The notes under the pieces are model-generated. The model saw nothing but the letters and a program-made list of their open reading frames with translations. It was not told where the DNA came from and did no database searches. The position numbers and the translations under genes were made by a program. A stretch of 64,000 bases of DNA from Coptis chinensis (taxonomy: Eukaryota > Streptophyta > Magnoliopsida > Ranunculales > Ranunculaceae). This document shows, piece by piece, positions 11,539 through 22,580 of the stretch (position 1 is its first letter; each line of letters opens with the position of its first letter). The DNA is taken from positions 67,215,001 through 67,279,000 of the forward strand of contig CM027384.1 in the NCBI GenBank assembly GCA_015680905.1, read 5' to 3'.

Positions 11539-11716
11539 TTCCACCATAGGATCCTCCAACAACGATCACCGGGGAATTCTCTGCTGATAAATTCCTCTTC
11601 AGGTCAATAATTAACTCTGCATAATCTGCCAAAGCTTGTGTGGAGCTGAAGTAACCAAGAAGGCTAGTGTTTCCCAATGCTTCTTTGAAAGAAATTGAAG
11701 CTCCGTAAAAGCGATG

Positions 11717-12727
11717 CTATAACAGCACAGCATGACAATGCAGGAAACAGAATCATGAAAATGAAAATGGTATGCACTATATACATCCAATTTTTTCCCA
11801 ATGCAATCCCATATACTTTGATTTTTGATTTTGTGAATCTGTATGTCACAGCCCAAATTTCTAAACAATTAAAAAAAATGAATATTTGAAATATAAATAT
11901 CTCAAACATCACTATATTCAATTGTCTAAAAATCCAGACTATGACGGGGTGGATACTACACATGCCAAAACCGAAAACCCATATCATAAAAGAATCTTAA
12001 CAACAAAAATAATCTCCAAAATTCTCTTTATTACTTTATAAAAAATCTATCTTCCGTCCTAATAAAACATCAAACCACTCTAAGAATAACAGGTCTTCAA
12101 CATCGTATTTTCATGTCATATGAAAAGAAAACTACGTTATTACATACTTTCAAAAGATCAGACCTAATAAAATAACCTCCCGAACTGCTCCAGACAAGAA
12201 TCCAAATCACATGCCGCGGTTCCACTGCCTTCCACCTATGTTCCCAAGAACACACCCACGTTGCCAAAACAAAGCAAACATGGGTCAGCAAAATAGAATT
12301 TGCTGGTATGAGTAGACTAACCACATAAAACCATTATTATACTTTAATTATCCAAACAATCACTTTATATTTCCCATAACTTAATCTTTTTCAGTTTTGA
12401 AGACAGGTAGTTCCGTCATTTCAACCGGCATAGTTTCCCAAGCAAGACTTCCATTCTATTAACTCATTATCATAACTCGTTATTATAACTAGGTAAGTGA
12501 ATTAAAACCTACTGATATCCACTTTTGGATAAGGGTAGGACCGCGTCCCTGCACAAAATGTTATTAAGTCTTACCCTCCTGCAAAAGAAAGTTAGAATTT
12601 CTATATAACCTACGTAGATATTATATTAGGTATTCAAAAGTAAACCCAAACACTTGCATAATCAAATAATATAACTAACCCGCAAGGTGAATATTTTAGT
12701 TCCTCTCTAGGGCAGTCCAAAGAATCT
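11717..12727. other. Part of S28 intron 1, no gene seen
   Basis: AT-rich sequence within the 4.14-kb first intron (15856-11717). Short open frames at 11611-11987 are low-complexity and overlap exon 2 antisense or intron, with no recognisable product. Confidence 0.5.
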
Positions 12728-12834
12728 GGTCATTCATGGCACATTCAATGAATACCCGGGTCATTCATAACACATTCAATGAATACCCATATATAACGCT
12801 AATGGGCCATTTATAACACATTCAATAAATGCCC
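12728..12834 (+). repeat. Three imperfect copies of a 31-bp unit
   Basis: GGTCATTCATGGCACATTCA at 12728, GGTCATTCATAACACATTCA at 12759 and GGCCATTTATAACACATTCA at 12805. The third is offset by about 15 extra bases. It lies inside S28 intron 1. Confidence 0.8.
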
Positions 12835-13079
12835 ACCTAACATATGACATCAACAGTCATAAAACTAAATTCCAAAACTTGAGGCGTGGAGAGTTCTGAA
12901 AGAGGTGGTAAATTTGGTTTACGCATTATTGAACCTTATTGCATATATTATTTCAGAGAACGTAGGAGTATCTTGTTTCATGTATTGTTGGTTTACGCGT
13001 TATTAATATACCGATGTCTAAGTGTCATAACGTTGCATATCATAAAAACTGAAACATCACATAGTAGTTAATACACATA

Positions 13080-14484
13080 CACACGTATACATAAAGGTCT
13101 TAGCCTAAAGCCAAGCATGCAAATAGTCCTAGGCCTATCCTAATGGACCGAATTATAATCCGAGGTAAAAGTCAACTTTTGGGTCAAGTGGTCAAAGTCA
13201 ATCCTGGTCAAAGGTTTGACTGGTCATCAGTCAACCGGTCAAGGGTCAACAGCAGTCAAATAGTCTAAACTTATCTAACTCCAAAAACCCAAAAGCCCAA
13301 AGTCTAATACAAAAATCCAAATTTGAAAATCTAAACTAAAACCCATAAGCCCACCCACGATTGGGCCCAAGCCCAAATCGAGATTTACTGTTCATCTTCT
13401 TCTTCCTCCAGCCACTCTCGCCACCACCGGCCATCTAACAAGACTCATGGTTTGATCCAAACCACACTATGAGTGGTTGGTTCGCCCAACCTCAAACCCC
13501 AAACCAAGGGTCGTCTCCCCTCGGTGCCATCAACTCTCTCCACCACCGTCCACCACCACCGGATCGACCACTCGCCGACCCTCCCCACCTAATCGAAAAT
13601 GCTCCCTTCAAAACCCCTATAACATTAACCAAAGCAAGAACCTCAATTCTTAAATTCAAATCCTTCAACCAAAACTAGATCCGGGAATTTCGACCTCCAT
13701 TAAAGCTTGTTCAAATCTTCAACCACACCCTCTCCAAAGACCCAAACAACCACCAACAAATCAACAATCAAAGCTACTGCCCTAACCTTACAACAAAACC
13801 AACAAAACAAATCATTCCAACAATCAAAAATCATGGCTTAATTTGGTTTGTTTGGCTTATTATATCTGCTCCTCCTGAGCTTTAACATCCCCATCTCACG
13901 ACACCAACAAATCGCCGTCAATCAAAACAACAACAATCACAACAACAAGATTCAAGTTCAACTAATCTACGGGGCGACTCGGGCTCGCCTCCATTAATAA
14001 AGCTCCGAGTTCGAATGCTCCAAACGATTTCAATTCTCCAATTTGAGTTTCCGCGAGTTTTAACAACACGACGTGGCCTTGAATAAAAAATAGAGAAAAC
14101 GCATAAATAAAATGGAAACATTGGACTGAAATAAATATCTCTGTATACACGTAAAACAACTGTAGGTTTAATAAAAACAAAATAGCTACTCACCTTTAGT
14201 GCGCTCCGACTATCAACCAGCTACCAGAAAAACCTTCATTTTTTTCTTTCAGTAAAATCTCCCCCTTTTTTTCTCTCCTCTCTATAAAACTCTCGCTGTG
14301 TTTTTTTTTGACCAACCCTATTCTGTTTTCTTTCTGTTAAAAAAAAACAAAACCCCCGAAATAGGGAAGAAGGTTTATCCCATAAACCCACTTCTCTTAT
14401 TTCCACTAACACTTATCCTATTTTATTTATCTATTATCTATTATTATTATTATTATGAAAAAGAATAAAACACGGGGTGTTATA
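13080..14484 (-). mobile_element. Probable LTR fragment or solo LTR in S28 intron 1
   Basis: The stretch has LTR-like composition: repeated GGTCAA/TTGACC words, then C/T-rich Ser/Pro-type pseudo-coding, then AT-rich. It ends ACGGGGTGTTATA at 14484. Read from the other strand the end is TATAACACCCCGTG, close to TGTAACACCCC, a common start of gypsy LTRs. The left edge is unresolved and no target duplication was found. Confidence 0.35.
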
Positions 14485-14522
14485 CTGTAAGCATTGAAAC
14501 TATGCATAATATGCTTAGTATT

Positions 14523-14700
14523 TGTTGAAATATGTAGTGTCGGTCTCACACTTACTTGTTGCTATTTTGGTTATTCTATCTCTAGTATAAATATATGTAT
14601 TGTAGGTTAGAGTAATATATATACTCTAAACCCTATCTTCTTCTTGTGCTTCCATCATTTCTTCTTCTTTTTCTACACACTCAATCCCTTTAACCTAACA
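14523..14700 (+). mobile_element. Possible short solo LTR (TGTT...AACA)
   Basis: The 178-bp segment starts TGTTGAAATATG and ends CCTAACA. It contains a TATA-like TATAAATAT near 14585 and a pyrimidine-rich tail, like small copia LTRs. The flanking 5-mers do not match, so this is weak. Confidence 0.3.
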
Positions 14701-15432
14701 AGCTAACCACCATATGTATCTCCTAGCATAAATAACAATATTTAAAACTATCCCAACAAAACCTTAAAATTTGAAAGTTAAGACTAGGATTTGAAATGCC
14801 AAAAAGGAGATTGAGTAAAAATGCACAGTAATAACTGGGCGGCAGAACACCATACCGCCCCTTGCTCTAAAACATCCTCCAAAGTGGAAATCTATTTTAG
14901 CATTCCTCAAATTTGAAATCGTCTATGGAGGCTGCAAAACGAGCAGGCATTTGACTCATTTATCACTACACCTATGAAAATAGGATAAGAGGCTGTAGTG
15001 GAGATCTCAAACTCAAGTACACAAATGTGTCAAACCTGTACGGAAGTATTAGCAGCGAATCAAATATTTATTAGCCCGTTAACTACTCTTCTAAAGAATA
15101 TCACAACCAAAAACGTTGTTACTTTGACATCTCTATCACTGTATAAAAGATTGAAGAACTGCGCAAAATTTGACGGCATAAACCTTTGAAATTAAAAAAC
15201 TAGACAACCTAACTTTGATTGAGTTGAACCTCGCAATTTTGACCTTGAATGTCATTGAACCAATATAACTATATAAGAGATGATTTGGACACTCAATACA
15301 TGCATAAGATGGAAGCATGCTACTAGAATAATCACAGTTGCTTATATTATAAGCTGCCTTTTATTCAATCGTAAAATACACTGGATGCATAATTTTTAGG
15401 TGAAGGGGCGCCGGTTTATCCACATCCACCCA
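14701..15432. other. Intron DNA without recognised features
   Basis: Still within S28 intron 1. Short frames are unrelated to known proteins as far as I can tell. Confidence 0.5.
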
Positions 15433-15629
15433 TAGATGGATCCAGGGAGGTGTGATACACCCCCAAAGATTTGGAAAAGTAACATAATGTATTAGTAATT
15501 TGCCAGAAGAATAACCAAACCAAAAGGATTCGCAACCCGAAGATTTTTACAAAGGTTCTATTACCGCACCCCTAGTTCAATTACTGAGTTGTATATACTC
15601 TTGCACCCCCAGGAATCCTGGTTCCGTCT
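15433..15629. mobile_element. MITE-like fragment with imperfect inverted ends
   Basis: The left end AGATGGATCCAGG and the reverse complement of the right end AGACGGAACCAGG are similar. Both are followed by a G-rich then C-rich GGTG/CACCCCC motif. The right terminus (CACCCCCAGGAATCCTGGTT) resembles 23,515-23,550 in this window. No target duplication was found. Confidence 0.35.
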
Positions 15630-16237
15630 CTTTATTCCACAAAGTGATGAGTCCCTCATGTACACGACCATTTTGCTTCCTGCTGCCCAGCCTACTTGTA
15701 GATGTGACTGGGTTCATCTAGAAGAGACATATGAGCAACTGGACGCGCACGGAGCTCTATGATGACTCTTTCACTTGGTGGTCTTGGCCTACATGTTTCG
15801 AAGTACATACACCTGACTAATTCTCAGGCAACTAATTAAGCACTCAAACACCATACCTCTATGTACACTAGGAGAGCTTTGAAATGTGGTGCGTTTTCTG
15901 GCATGAACCCACAGTAAGATGCAGCATCTTTAATACTCTCCTCATCGCCTGTGTAGACAAATATAGGAGAGCTAGTATTTGCTCCACCCCAATATTTAGA
16001 GTTTATGATATACCTTTGCTGAAAGGTTCCATAGCTTTCTGGTGCATAATTAAAATGATCAAGTGTTTGTGTGTAGAAACGAATTTCCCAGTCCGGTGAT
16101 GCTTCAGGTTATACATCACTGATCTCCGCTGTTTTCATTGACAAACCAAGCCTTGGAACAGGCCAATATTCCGACGACACACATCTCACAAAGAGTAGGA
16201 GCAATGGAAGCAAATGTCTTGATAGTCGTTGATCCAT

Positions 16238-16641
16238 ATTAGACGTCCAACTTAATAATTTCGCTTACTAAATGTAATCGGTTGCGTTTAATATATGTAT
16301 AACACATTGTTTTGCACCGTGACTTACTATGCCATGTTGATTCTGTTTGGAAGGATGCAAGTTGGTTTTTATACCATACCTTAATTCGTCGAAAACTTAC
16401 TACAACTTTGTTTTGCTAAACGACGAGGATTTGCTTTAAAAATGTCCCATGAATCCGGCCACCTGTTTATATAATTATATTCTATGTTGAGACTTAGGGA
16501 GAATCGATATACAGTCCATTTCTGTTTTGGACGAATTTTGATCGAACACATAAGTCTAATAAATGGGCCAACCCAACCCAACCCATCCTTGAAACTTACA
16601 AAGTCTACAACCTGACACGTAGAAACCCCTTACATACAGGC
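16238..16641. promoter_or_regulatory. Shared upstream region of divergent S28 fragment and DNAJC28-domain gene
   Basis: The two start codons are 404 bp apart on opposite strands, so the region must hold both promoters. A TATACATATATTA-like stretch about 60 bases upstream of the S28 start is a weak TATA candidate. For the other gene no clear TATA box was seen. Confidence 0.4.
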
Positions 16642-19598
16642 ATGGCGGCGAAATTTATCGCAGCGCCATCGCCTATTTTTTCAACTCACTACCTAATCGG
16701 GTATTTGGGTCGGACCTCCAGATGGGCTTATTCTTCTTCTTCGTCACATGCTCGACCCGATAAGCTTGCTGATCGTTTGTCTTCCGTTATTGACGCTGTT
16801 AATGATCGTAAACTCCCTCCTGAACTTCGTGGTCAACGTAACGCCGTCAGGTATTATGTTTGTGGATGTCATTGTTTACTTATATTTATAAATGCTCAAG
16901 AAGAGAAGGGCTGTTTTTACCACCATCATTTGTCTTGGTAAAGTATGTAGAGACATTTAACTCTTGCTATCCTCATGAGCATGTCAAGATTTTAGATAGA
17001 GGGTAAATTTTTGCTGTTCCAGCTTGCCACAAAGATAACAATTCTAAAATAATTGGTTTCTCTCTTTGGTCTGCAACATGTTTTAATAAATATAGAGATA
17101 TTGGAAATTTGGTAGAGTTTAAGTGTTATCCTCTTTTTGAAATCAAGAAACCTTCCTCTGACAGATTTCTTGGTTTCAACATATTTTATCTTATATTTTT
17201 TTTTTGTTTAAATTATTCCATAAGTATTTCGCGTACCAAACATACAAGGAGTTTCTTTAACAATCAACTTTTAACAAGTAGTAGAGCATCCTTCTCCGCT
17301 CTCTGAAGGAGTAATCTTCATCGAGAATATAGGGGATACTCAAGTAGTAGAGCATCCTGAATAAATTTTCCCGTGAGCCCATGCAAATTGTCTGTTTCTT
17401 ATCATTTTTATTGTTGCTAATTAATCTGAAATCCTTATTAATCGAGATAATATTGAACCAGTCCTTGGATTCATTTGTGGCCATGGAGGAGCCGTATGAA
17501 GTCACAATTGTGTGGGGCCTCAGAGTTCTTATTCAGACTCTGGTGGTCCATGTGTATGATAGGTCCTCCCATGCCCTGAGAAGGCATTAATTCGAAGACT
17601 CGACAGCTTAGGCATGATCATCAGACAATAGCACCCCGTAGCCTGTGGGAGACCTCGTTGCTAGGAAATGCACCCCCTGGAAATAGGGCATTTTATTAGT
17701 GAAACCATACTGGAAGATAAAGCCAGTGTTTTTGGGATCTAGTGATGCAGAGGAGCCTCGAATTTCCTTATTGTTTATGTTGTTTGATATATACTCATTT
17801 CCTTATACTCAATCACTTCATAGAAACTGGAGAATATATGAATTCTGGGGTTAAATATGTTTCTAAATGGCTTTTGCATGGCTTGCATATGAGAGCTAGG
17901 ACATAGCATTGATAAATTCATCCTGCTCTGTATATGCCTCGGCTTGTTAGTGGTAGTGACTCTTCATTTTGACAGGTCAGAAACTGACATTATCAATGTT
18001 GTTGAACAAAGAATATGGCATTCCATGGAAGAAGGGCAATTCGAGAATTTACCAGGAAAAGGGAAACCCCTTAACCTTGATATTAATCCCCATGCAGATC
18101 CTGCAGAAGATACATTGTATAAAATTCTCTCGAGAAATAAATGTGCACCAGAGTGGGTTGAACTGAACAAGGAGATACGGAGCAATATTACAGAATGGCG
18201 TCTGTCCCTAAAGAAAGCAGAGGCAAATAGATTGGATGGAAATTACTCCAAATGGATTGAAGCTTCTGAAGCTTTGAAGCAACATATCCATGTCATCAAC
18301 GATAAGGTGAGTTATTGTCTTGGTAAATTGTGTTTGACATGTAACATATGAATCATATGATGTATCTAGTGACTTGGAAAAAATTAGAAACAACTAAAAC
18401 AAGTGCCATATACAACTTCAGCCTGCCAAATTTATATGTTTGGACTGAGCAGACTGAGTTCTGGAGTGGTCATCTACTGCTAAACATAGTTTCATTGCAT
18501 CAACTAATATGGTGTCTACATATGGCACCTAATTTGAATAGCATCTATACAACATGGGCCTTCATCTATATAATAGGTAAAATATAGAAAACAAGTCACT
18601 TCTTCACCTGATGTTTCCTTTTGCAAGACAGCCATCTACTTTGTTGGTTCATAAAACGTATATGTATCTGGTTGACCTCATGTTCCCTAACCACTAGTCC
18701 AAATTAAAGTCCTAGAATAATTGTTTCTAGATTCATGAAAAGCTTCCTTTTTGGTGATGCACGGGATGATGATTTTAAGTGATAGTTACAGACTTACCGT
18801 GGTGGTGTGGGATTGAGAATATCGGAGACTTTGCTGTATGCTACACTTTGGAGTATATGGTGTTGCAGGAACAATTTGGTATTCAGGAACAAGACTGTCA
18901 ATGCCGATAGACTGGTGGTGGGCATTATAGCTCTAGGTGGGAGGTGCAATTATTACTAATAGAAATTACAGAGTTCAAGATATCATCGTGAACTGGAAGT
19001 ACTTGTTCAGAGACTAACTTGAAAAGTTATTTCTGGTATTTTGTGGCATATCGTAAGTTGAATTGGTTTGTATTGGTCTTAATGTTCCCTCTGTAGACTC
19101 TGGTGACCTCTGCTTCACCATTTCTTCTTAAACTTTTGATCATCCTCAATAAAATGCTGATTCTCAATAATAATAGTAAAAAAAAGGTTACAGTGCTGGC
19201 TGCCGTGGCTACTCTGACAGAGGATCATGGTAGTGGAGGTGGTGGTGTTAGTTTAGGAACACAGAGGATGACGGAAAAGCGAAAGTCAGGCAAAACTGAT
19301 GAGCTGAAATGTTTCTGGTAAAAATTACACATCTAAACCAGGCAACTGATCATGATTTTTGGAACTCTATATCATTCTCTTGTTTTGTATGTGTATATAT
19401 AAGACAAACAATATGTCTCATTGCCAACCATCTTAAATTTGCTGTCAATATTGTCACTTATTAGTTTTAAAATTTCCTTCAAGTTATAAAATGAGTTTGT
19501 ATCTATTGCAGGTTTTTCGCTATAATCTTATTGTGCCTTTTGGTCGTCAGATGTTTGGACTCAAGTGGGAGAAAGAATTAGATCGATTGAAAGAATGA
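16642..19598 (+). CDS. DnaJ subfamily C member 28-like conserved-domain protein (DUF1992/DJC28_CD), three exons
   Basis: Exons are 16642-16850, 17976-18306 and 19512-19598, joined at GT/AG sites into 208 codons ending TGA. Exon 1 gives an N-terminus rich in Ala/Ser/Arg (MAAKFIAAPSPIFSTHYLIG), likely an organelle transit peptide. Exon 2 holds the conserved domain: VVEQRIWHSMEEGQFENLPG, with LPGKGKPL at residues 95-102, then PAEDTLYKILSRNKCAPEWV and WRLSLKKAEANR. Exon 3 adds VFRYNLIVPFGRQMFGLKWE. Full-length animal DNAJC28 also has a J domain; none is present here, as is usual for small plant and bacterial relatives. Molecular role is unknown. All splice junctions keep frame, so the gene looks intact. 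Confidence 0.88.
16851..17975 (+). other. Intron 1 of the DNAJC28-domain gene
   Basis: GT at 16851 and AG before 17976, TTTGACAG|GTCAG. Phase 2 splits an Arg codon. Open frames inside are without similarity I can name. Confidence 0.8.
17275..17358 (+). repeat. 18-bp direct repeat bracketing 48 bp in intron 1
   Basis: CAAGTAGTAGAGCATCCT occurs at 17275-17292 and 17341-17358. The enclosed segment begins with CTCCGCTCTCTGAAGGAG. Confidence 0.8.
18307..19511 (+). other. Intron 2 of the DNAJC28-domain gene
   Basis: The donor AAG|GTGAGT and the acceptor ATTGCAG|GTTTTT flank 1.2 kb. No feature was recognised inside; the frame at 19103-19321 looks like chance. Confidence 0.8.
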
Positions 19599-20241
19599 TG
19601 TAACATTCTTCCTCTTCTTTCTTCTTCTTCTTGAATAATGAATGATGTATTGCAAAATAATCTACCAGAGCAGTCATCTTTTACAGGTTAATCATTTTTT
19701 GTTTCTCTTTTCCCTCCCCACATGCAGGCTGTGTAGCAGCTCAAACCAATTTTATCAGACGAGGACTTCGTGAGTATGAATTGTAGAATTAGGGATATCA
19801 CTGTACTGAATGTATCTACTGGGGCTCTGTACTAAAAAGTATGATGCGAGAAAACTATTACATTTACGAGTATTATATACATGTTCTAATGTACTACTGC
19901 AGCAACTTACTGACTCATACAGTCATACCCTCTAACCAGAAAAGAAAACAACATGAGTACTCAAACAACATCCCCCAATTTTCCAATTTTAAACTTTGGG
20001 GAAATATGCTTTTTGTGAAACACAAGAACCACACCGCTGTTTTTTTTTACCATACAGAGCATAATTACTAAAAATAATGTCACAGAAAATCAAGAAAGTT
20101 TTCTATATATCATTCATGTAGTCAACAGTTTTCTATATACATTGTTATCATTACATACGTAGTGATCGGAAAAAAAATAAAATCACTTAAATCAAGATTC
20201 AAAGCTTCAACAGGCATCTCCACAATAATACTGACATTCAG
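19599..20241. other. Convergent 3' flanks of the DNAJC28-domain and RING genes
   Basis: AT-rich 3' untranslated DNA. TGAATAATGAATGATG shortly after the stop at 19598 is a plausible plant polyadenylation context. No further gene was seen. Confidence 0.5.
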
Positions 20242-21045
20242 TCAGTTAACTTCAACAGGCATCTTGAATCTGCAAATCGGACACAAGTGACTAGTATGCA
20301 ACCACGGAGAAATACACTTTCCATGAAAAACATGCTTACAGGGCAACTTCGTAACTTCCGACCCAACTTCGAATTCATCAAAACAAATAGTACACTTGCT
20401 GATCATCGAATCACCGCCGTCAAATCTAACCTTGTTTAATTCATTAATAGCAGTTTTACAAGCAGGAACCATACCAAACCCTCTTGATTCACTCTCAACC
20501 ATTGATTCTCTCAAAAGACGAGTCATCAATAATTCACGTTGATCACATAAATAAACTCCATCAGCTATAATCTCCACATGCATCGATAACATCGGACGGC
20601 CCTTACTAGAAAGTGAATTAGCAATTCTACAAGCATCAGAAGCTATTTTTTCAATCGTGGTGCGCTGTATTATATCTTTGTCTATATTCAGTACAGACAA
20701 CATGTAAGCAATGCTGCCATGCAACTGGTTGCGATATTTGAATAAACGTGGATCAACGGTGAACGTCTTGGTTACCGTTGGTAATTGCTCCGGGCTCAAG
20801 AACACTTGCTCCCCATTTAACTTTTGAAGCACGTAGTGGCACTTGCTTTCAACATTAAACTCAAAGCAGAACTGAACTTCTGGACCTTTTCGTGCTTTCT
20901 TGTGTTTGTGATCATGGGGTTGTTGTTCTTCTGGTTCCCACATGTTAAAAGTATAATACGCTTCTTGTAGTTGAAAGCTTATGTGAGTTCCCATTATTCG
21001 AGACGATGTGGAAGTAGAAGTAGAAGTAGTAGAAGAAGAAGCCAT
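20242..21045 (-). CDS. RING-H2 zinc-finger protein, probable E3 ubiquitin ligase
   Basis: A single 267-codon exon. The C-terminus (residues 218-258) is a complete RING-H2: C218-x2-C221-x14-C236-x-H238-x2-H241-x2-C244-x10-C255-x2-C258, with CTICFDEFEV, LPCKHVFHGKCISPWL and CPICRFKMP. Proteins of this type transfer ubiquitin from an E2 to a substrate. No transmembrane segment is visible. The N-terminus is a Ser/Thr run, followed by HISFQLQEAYYTFNMWEPEE and a His/Lys stretch. The middle (residues 60-210) is well ordered but I cannot assign it. The start at 21045 is the first Met of the frame. Neighbouring genes give no functional hint. No stops or frameshifts: likely active. Confidence 0.87.
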   Translation of the reverse strand: MASSSTTSTSTSTSSRIMGTHISFQLQEAYYTFNMWEPEEQQPHDHKHKKARKGPEVQFCFEFNVESKCHYVLQKLNGEQVFLSPEQLPTVTKTFTVDPRLFKYRNQLHGSIAYMLSVLNIDKDIIQRTTIEKIASDACRIANSLSSKGRPMLSMHVEIIADGVYLCDQRELLMTRLLRESMVESESRGFGMVPACKTAINELNKVRFDGGDSMISKCTICFDEFEVGSEVTKLPCKHVFHGKCISPWLHTSHLCPICRFKMPVEVN

Positions 21046-21083
21046 ATGTTTGCTTAAAAGAACGAAATATATTTTTGTTTTTG

Positions 21084-21097
21084 TTTTATATATAAAA
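21084..21097 (-). promoter_or_regulatory. Possible TATA box of the RING gene
   Basis: On the minus strand TTTATATATAAAAC lies about 40 bases upstream of the start codon, which would give a very short leader. Other AT-rich words nearby could serve instead. Confidence 0.35.
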
Positions 21098-21662
21098 AAG
21101 CGGTGTTTGTAAATAGAAAGGTTCCAAACATTGTTAGCACGGGATACGCCGTAGGGGTGGGGAATTTCACCCTAAAAAAAAAAAAAAAAAAAAAAAAAAT
21201 AAAATTTTTTATTATCCACTCCAAGCCCAAAAAAAAGATTTCTCTCCAAAAACCATTTCAAAATACATCCAGACATTTGAAAGTAATATTTTAAAAAAGT
21301 ACGTGGAAATTATTCTGATTAAAAAAAACGGTAGGGTCATTAAAGCAAAAAATATAATATAAAAAACCAAAACAACCTTTGTCGGAAAAATGAGAAAAAC
21401 TTGTTTTTAAATCACTTTTAAATTAGAAGAAATGTAATATTATATTTGTTTGAATCTATTATGAAATAATTTATGATATTTAGTTTAATTAATATATGTT
21501 TTAAACATTTAGTTTGAGTACAAAGAAGAACAAAAAATTCGAAATTAAAAAATTTGGACTTTGAGTTTGATATTATGTTAGTAAATATTAATAATAGTTG
21601 TCATTCGGCTTGAGGTTTATAACATAACAAACATAGGGTTTTTAAATGTTTAAACAATTTAG

Positions 21663-21708
<46 letters not shown>

Positions 21709-22261
21709 TGATTAAAAAAACCAAAATTGAATGGTCTACATTTAGGTAAAAACGAAATAAAAAATTGCGGATATTATGTTTAATTTATTTGTTCTTGGAT
21801 TGAAATTACTGTTCAAATTTTAAAATACACACACCATGTGACCATGACATGACAATTTAAATATTGCCCACAAAATATAAAAACAAAACTTTTGGATTAA
21901 TTTATCACTAAAAATGTAAGAGTTGGGATTTAAAGTAAGAGTGAGGACATCAAGTATATAAAAAATAACAAAAGCGCAACTGAATTTTTATTTATTTTTT
22001 GTTTTTGTTTTTTTGGAGCCGATTTTTTGAAAAATTCGCCAAAATCCTTATTATACGTTTCAAGGCAAAAAATCACGAATTTTTCTGAATTTTTCAAACA
22101 TTCAGAAGTATTATACATTTTGTCATTCAAAAATTCAATTCACGAATTATTCGCAAATAATTCGGCGAATTGCTAACAAGGGTTCCAAATATTGATTGAC
22201 TTCAAATTAAGGAAACCGAGTTGAATTTCAAATAAGCCTCGGTCGCCAAGGTAGTCCAAAG
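21098..22261. other. AT-rich intergenic DNA with two long poly(A) tracts
   Basis: Runs of 26 A at 21174-21199 and 41 A at 21665-21705 may be retroposon tails, but no recognisable SINE or LINE body precedes them. No gene was seen. Confidence 0.6.
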
Positions 22262-22580
22262 CAATGTTATAAAACCTAGCCCGAATACTAACGCAGCAAA
22301 TGACTGGGTCACTGGGTCGGTTCAACCAGTAAATCATTGGTTCAATGAATGGGTCGGGCTATTTATTTTCAAGGCAGTGCCTGAGTGGTCATAGAGTCAA
22401 TTTAGTTTCAAGGTAGTTCGGTCTAAACCGTTTAGGTTTGAACGGTTTGCATAAAAACCGGATGAGTTAATTGGGTTTCTACTGGGTTAATTGCTTAAAT
22501 GATCTACTATGTGACCCAACCTGATTTGGTCACTGGTTCACCGAGTCAAACCATCGGGCTGGGCCGGTTTGATAACACTG
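22262..22580. mobile_element. hAT-like MITE with terminal inverted repeats
   Basis: The left end CAATGTTATAAAACCTAGCC and the inverted right end CAGTGTTATCAAACCGGCCC are imperfect inverted repeats. The flanks are GTCCAAAG (22254-22261) and GTCCAAAC (22581-22588), an 8-bp target duplication with one mismatch, as expected for hAT. The interior (319 bp total) is rich in GGGTC, GGTTCAAC and CCGGTT words and has no coding capacity. Confidence 0.75.

Larger units (their letters stand above)
11539..16237 (-). pseudogene. Serine carboxypeptidase S28 (lysosomal Pro-X carboxypeptidase-like), 5' exons only
   Basis: Exon 1 is 16237-15857. It has a signal-peptide-like start (MDQRLSRHLLPLLLLFVRCV), then an in-frame TAA at codon 37. 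The S28 block [20 protein letters not shown] follows, with [20 protein letters not shown], and the exon ends FKALLVYIE at a GT donor. Exon 2 is 11716-11539. It starts HRFYGAS after an AG acceptor and runs through [20 protein letters not shown] to [10 protein letters not shown], where the nucleophile Ser lies in GxSYGG, then GTAAGC. The exons join in frame exactly as in the family (LVYIE|HRYYG). The Asp/His-containing remainder is absent. Family members cleave after proline in vacuole, lysosome or secretory routes. The stop and truncation next to the Tat element indicate a pseudogene. Confidence 0.88.

Noticed and set aside
13469-13678. Pro/Ser-rich 69-codon frame
   Set aside because: Lies in a probable LTR fragment; its composition reflects CCACC repeats, not a protein.
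19103-19321. 72-codon frame in intron 2 of the DNAJC28-domain gene as an extra exon
   Set aside because: Exons 2 and 3 join in phase 0 without it and complete the known domain; its Gly/Lys-rich text has no counterpart in the family.
21103-21294. Frame containing a run of lysines
   Set aside because: It is the poly(A) tract translated.
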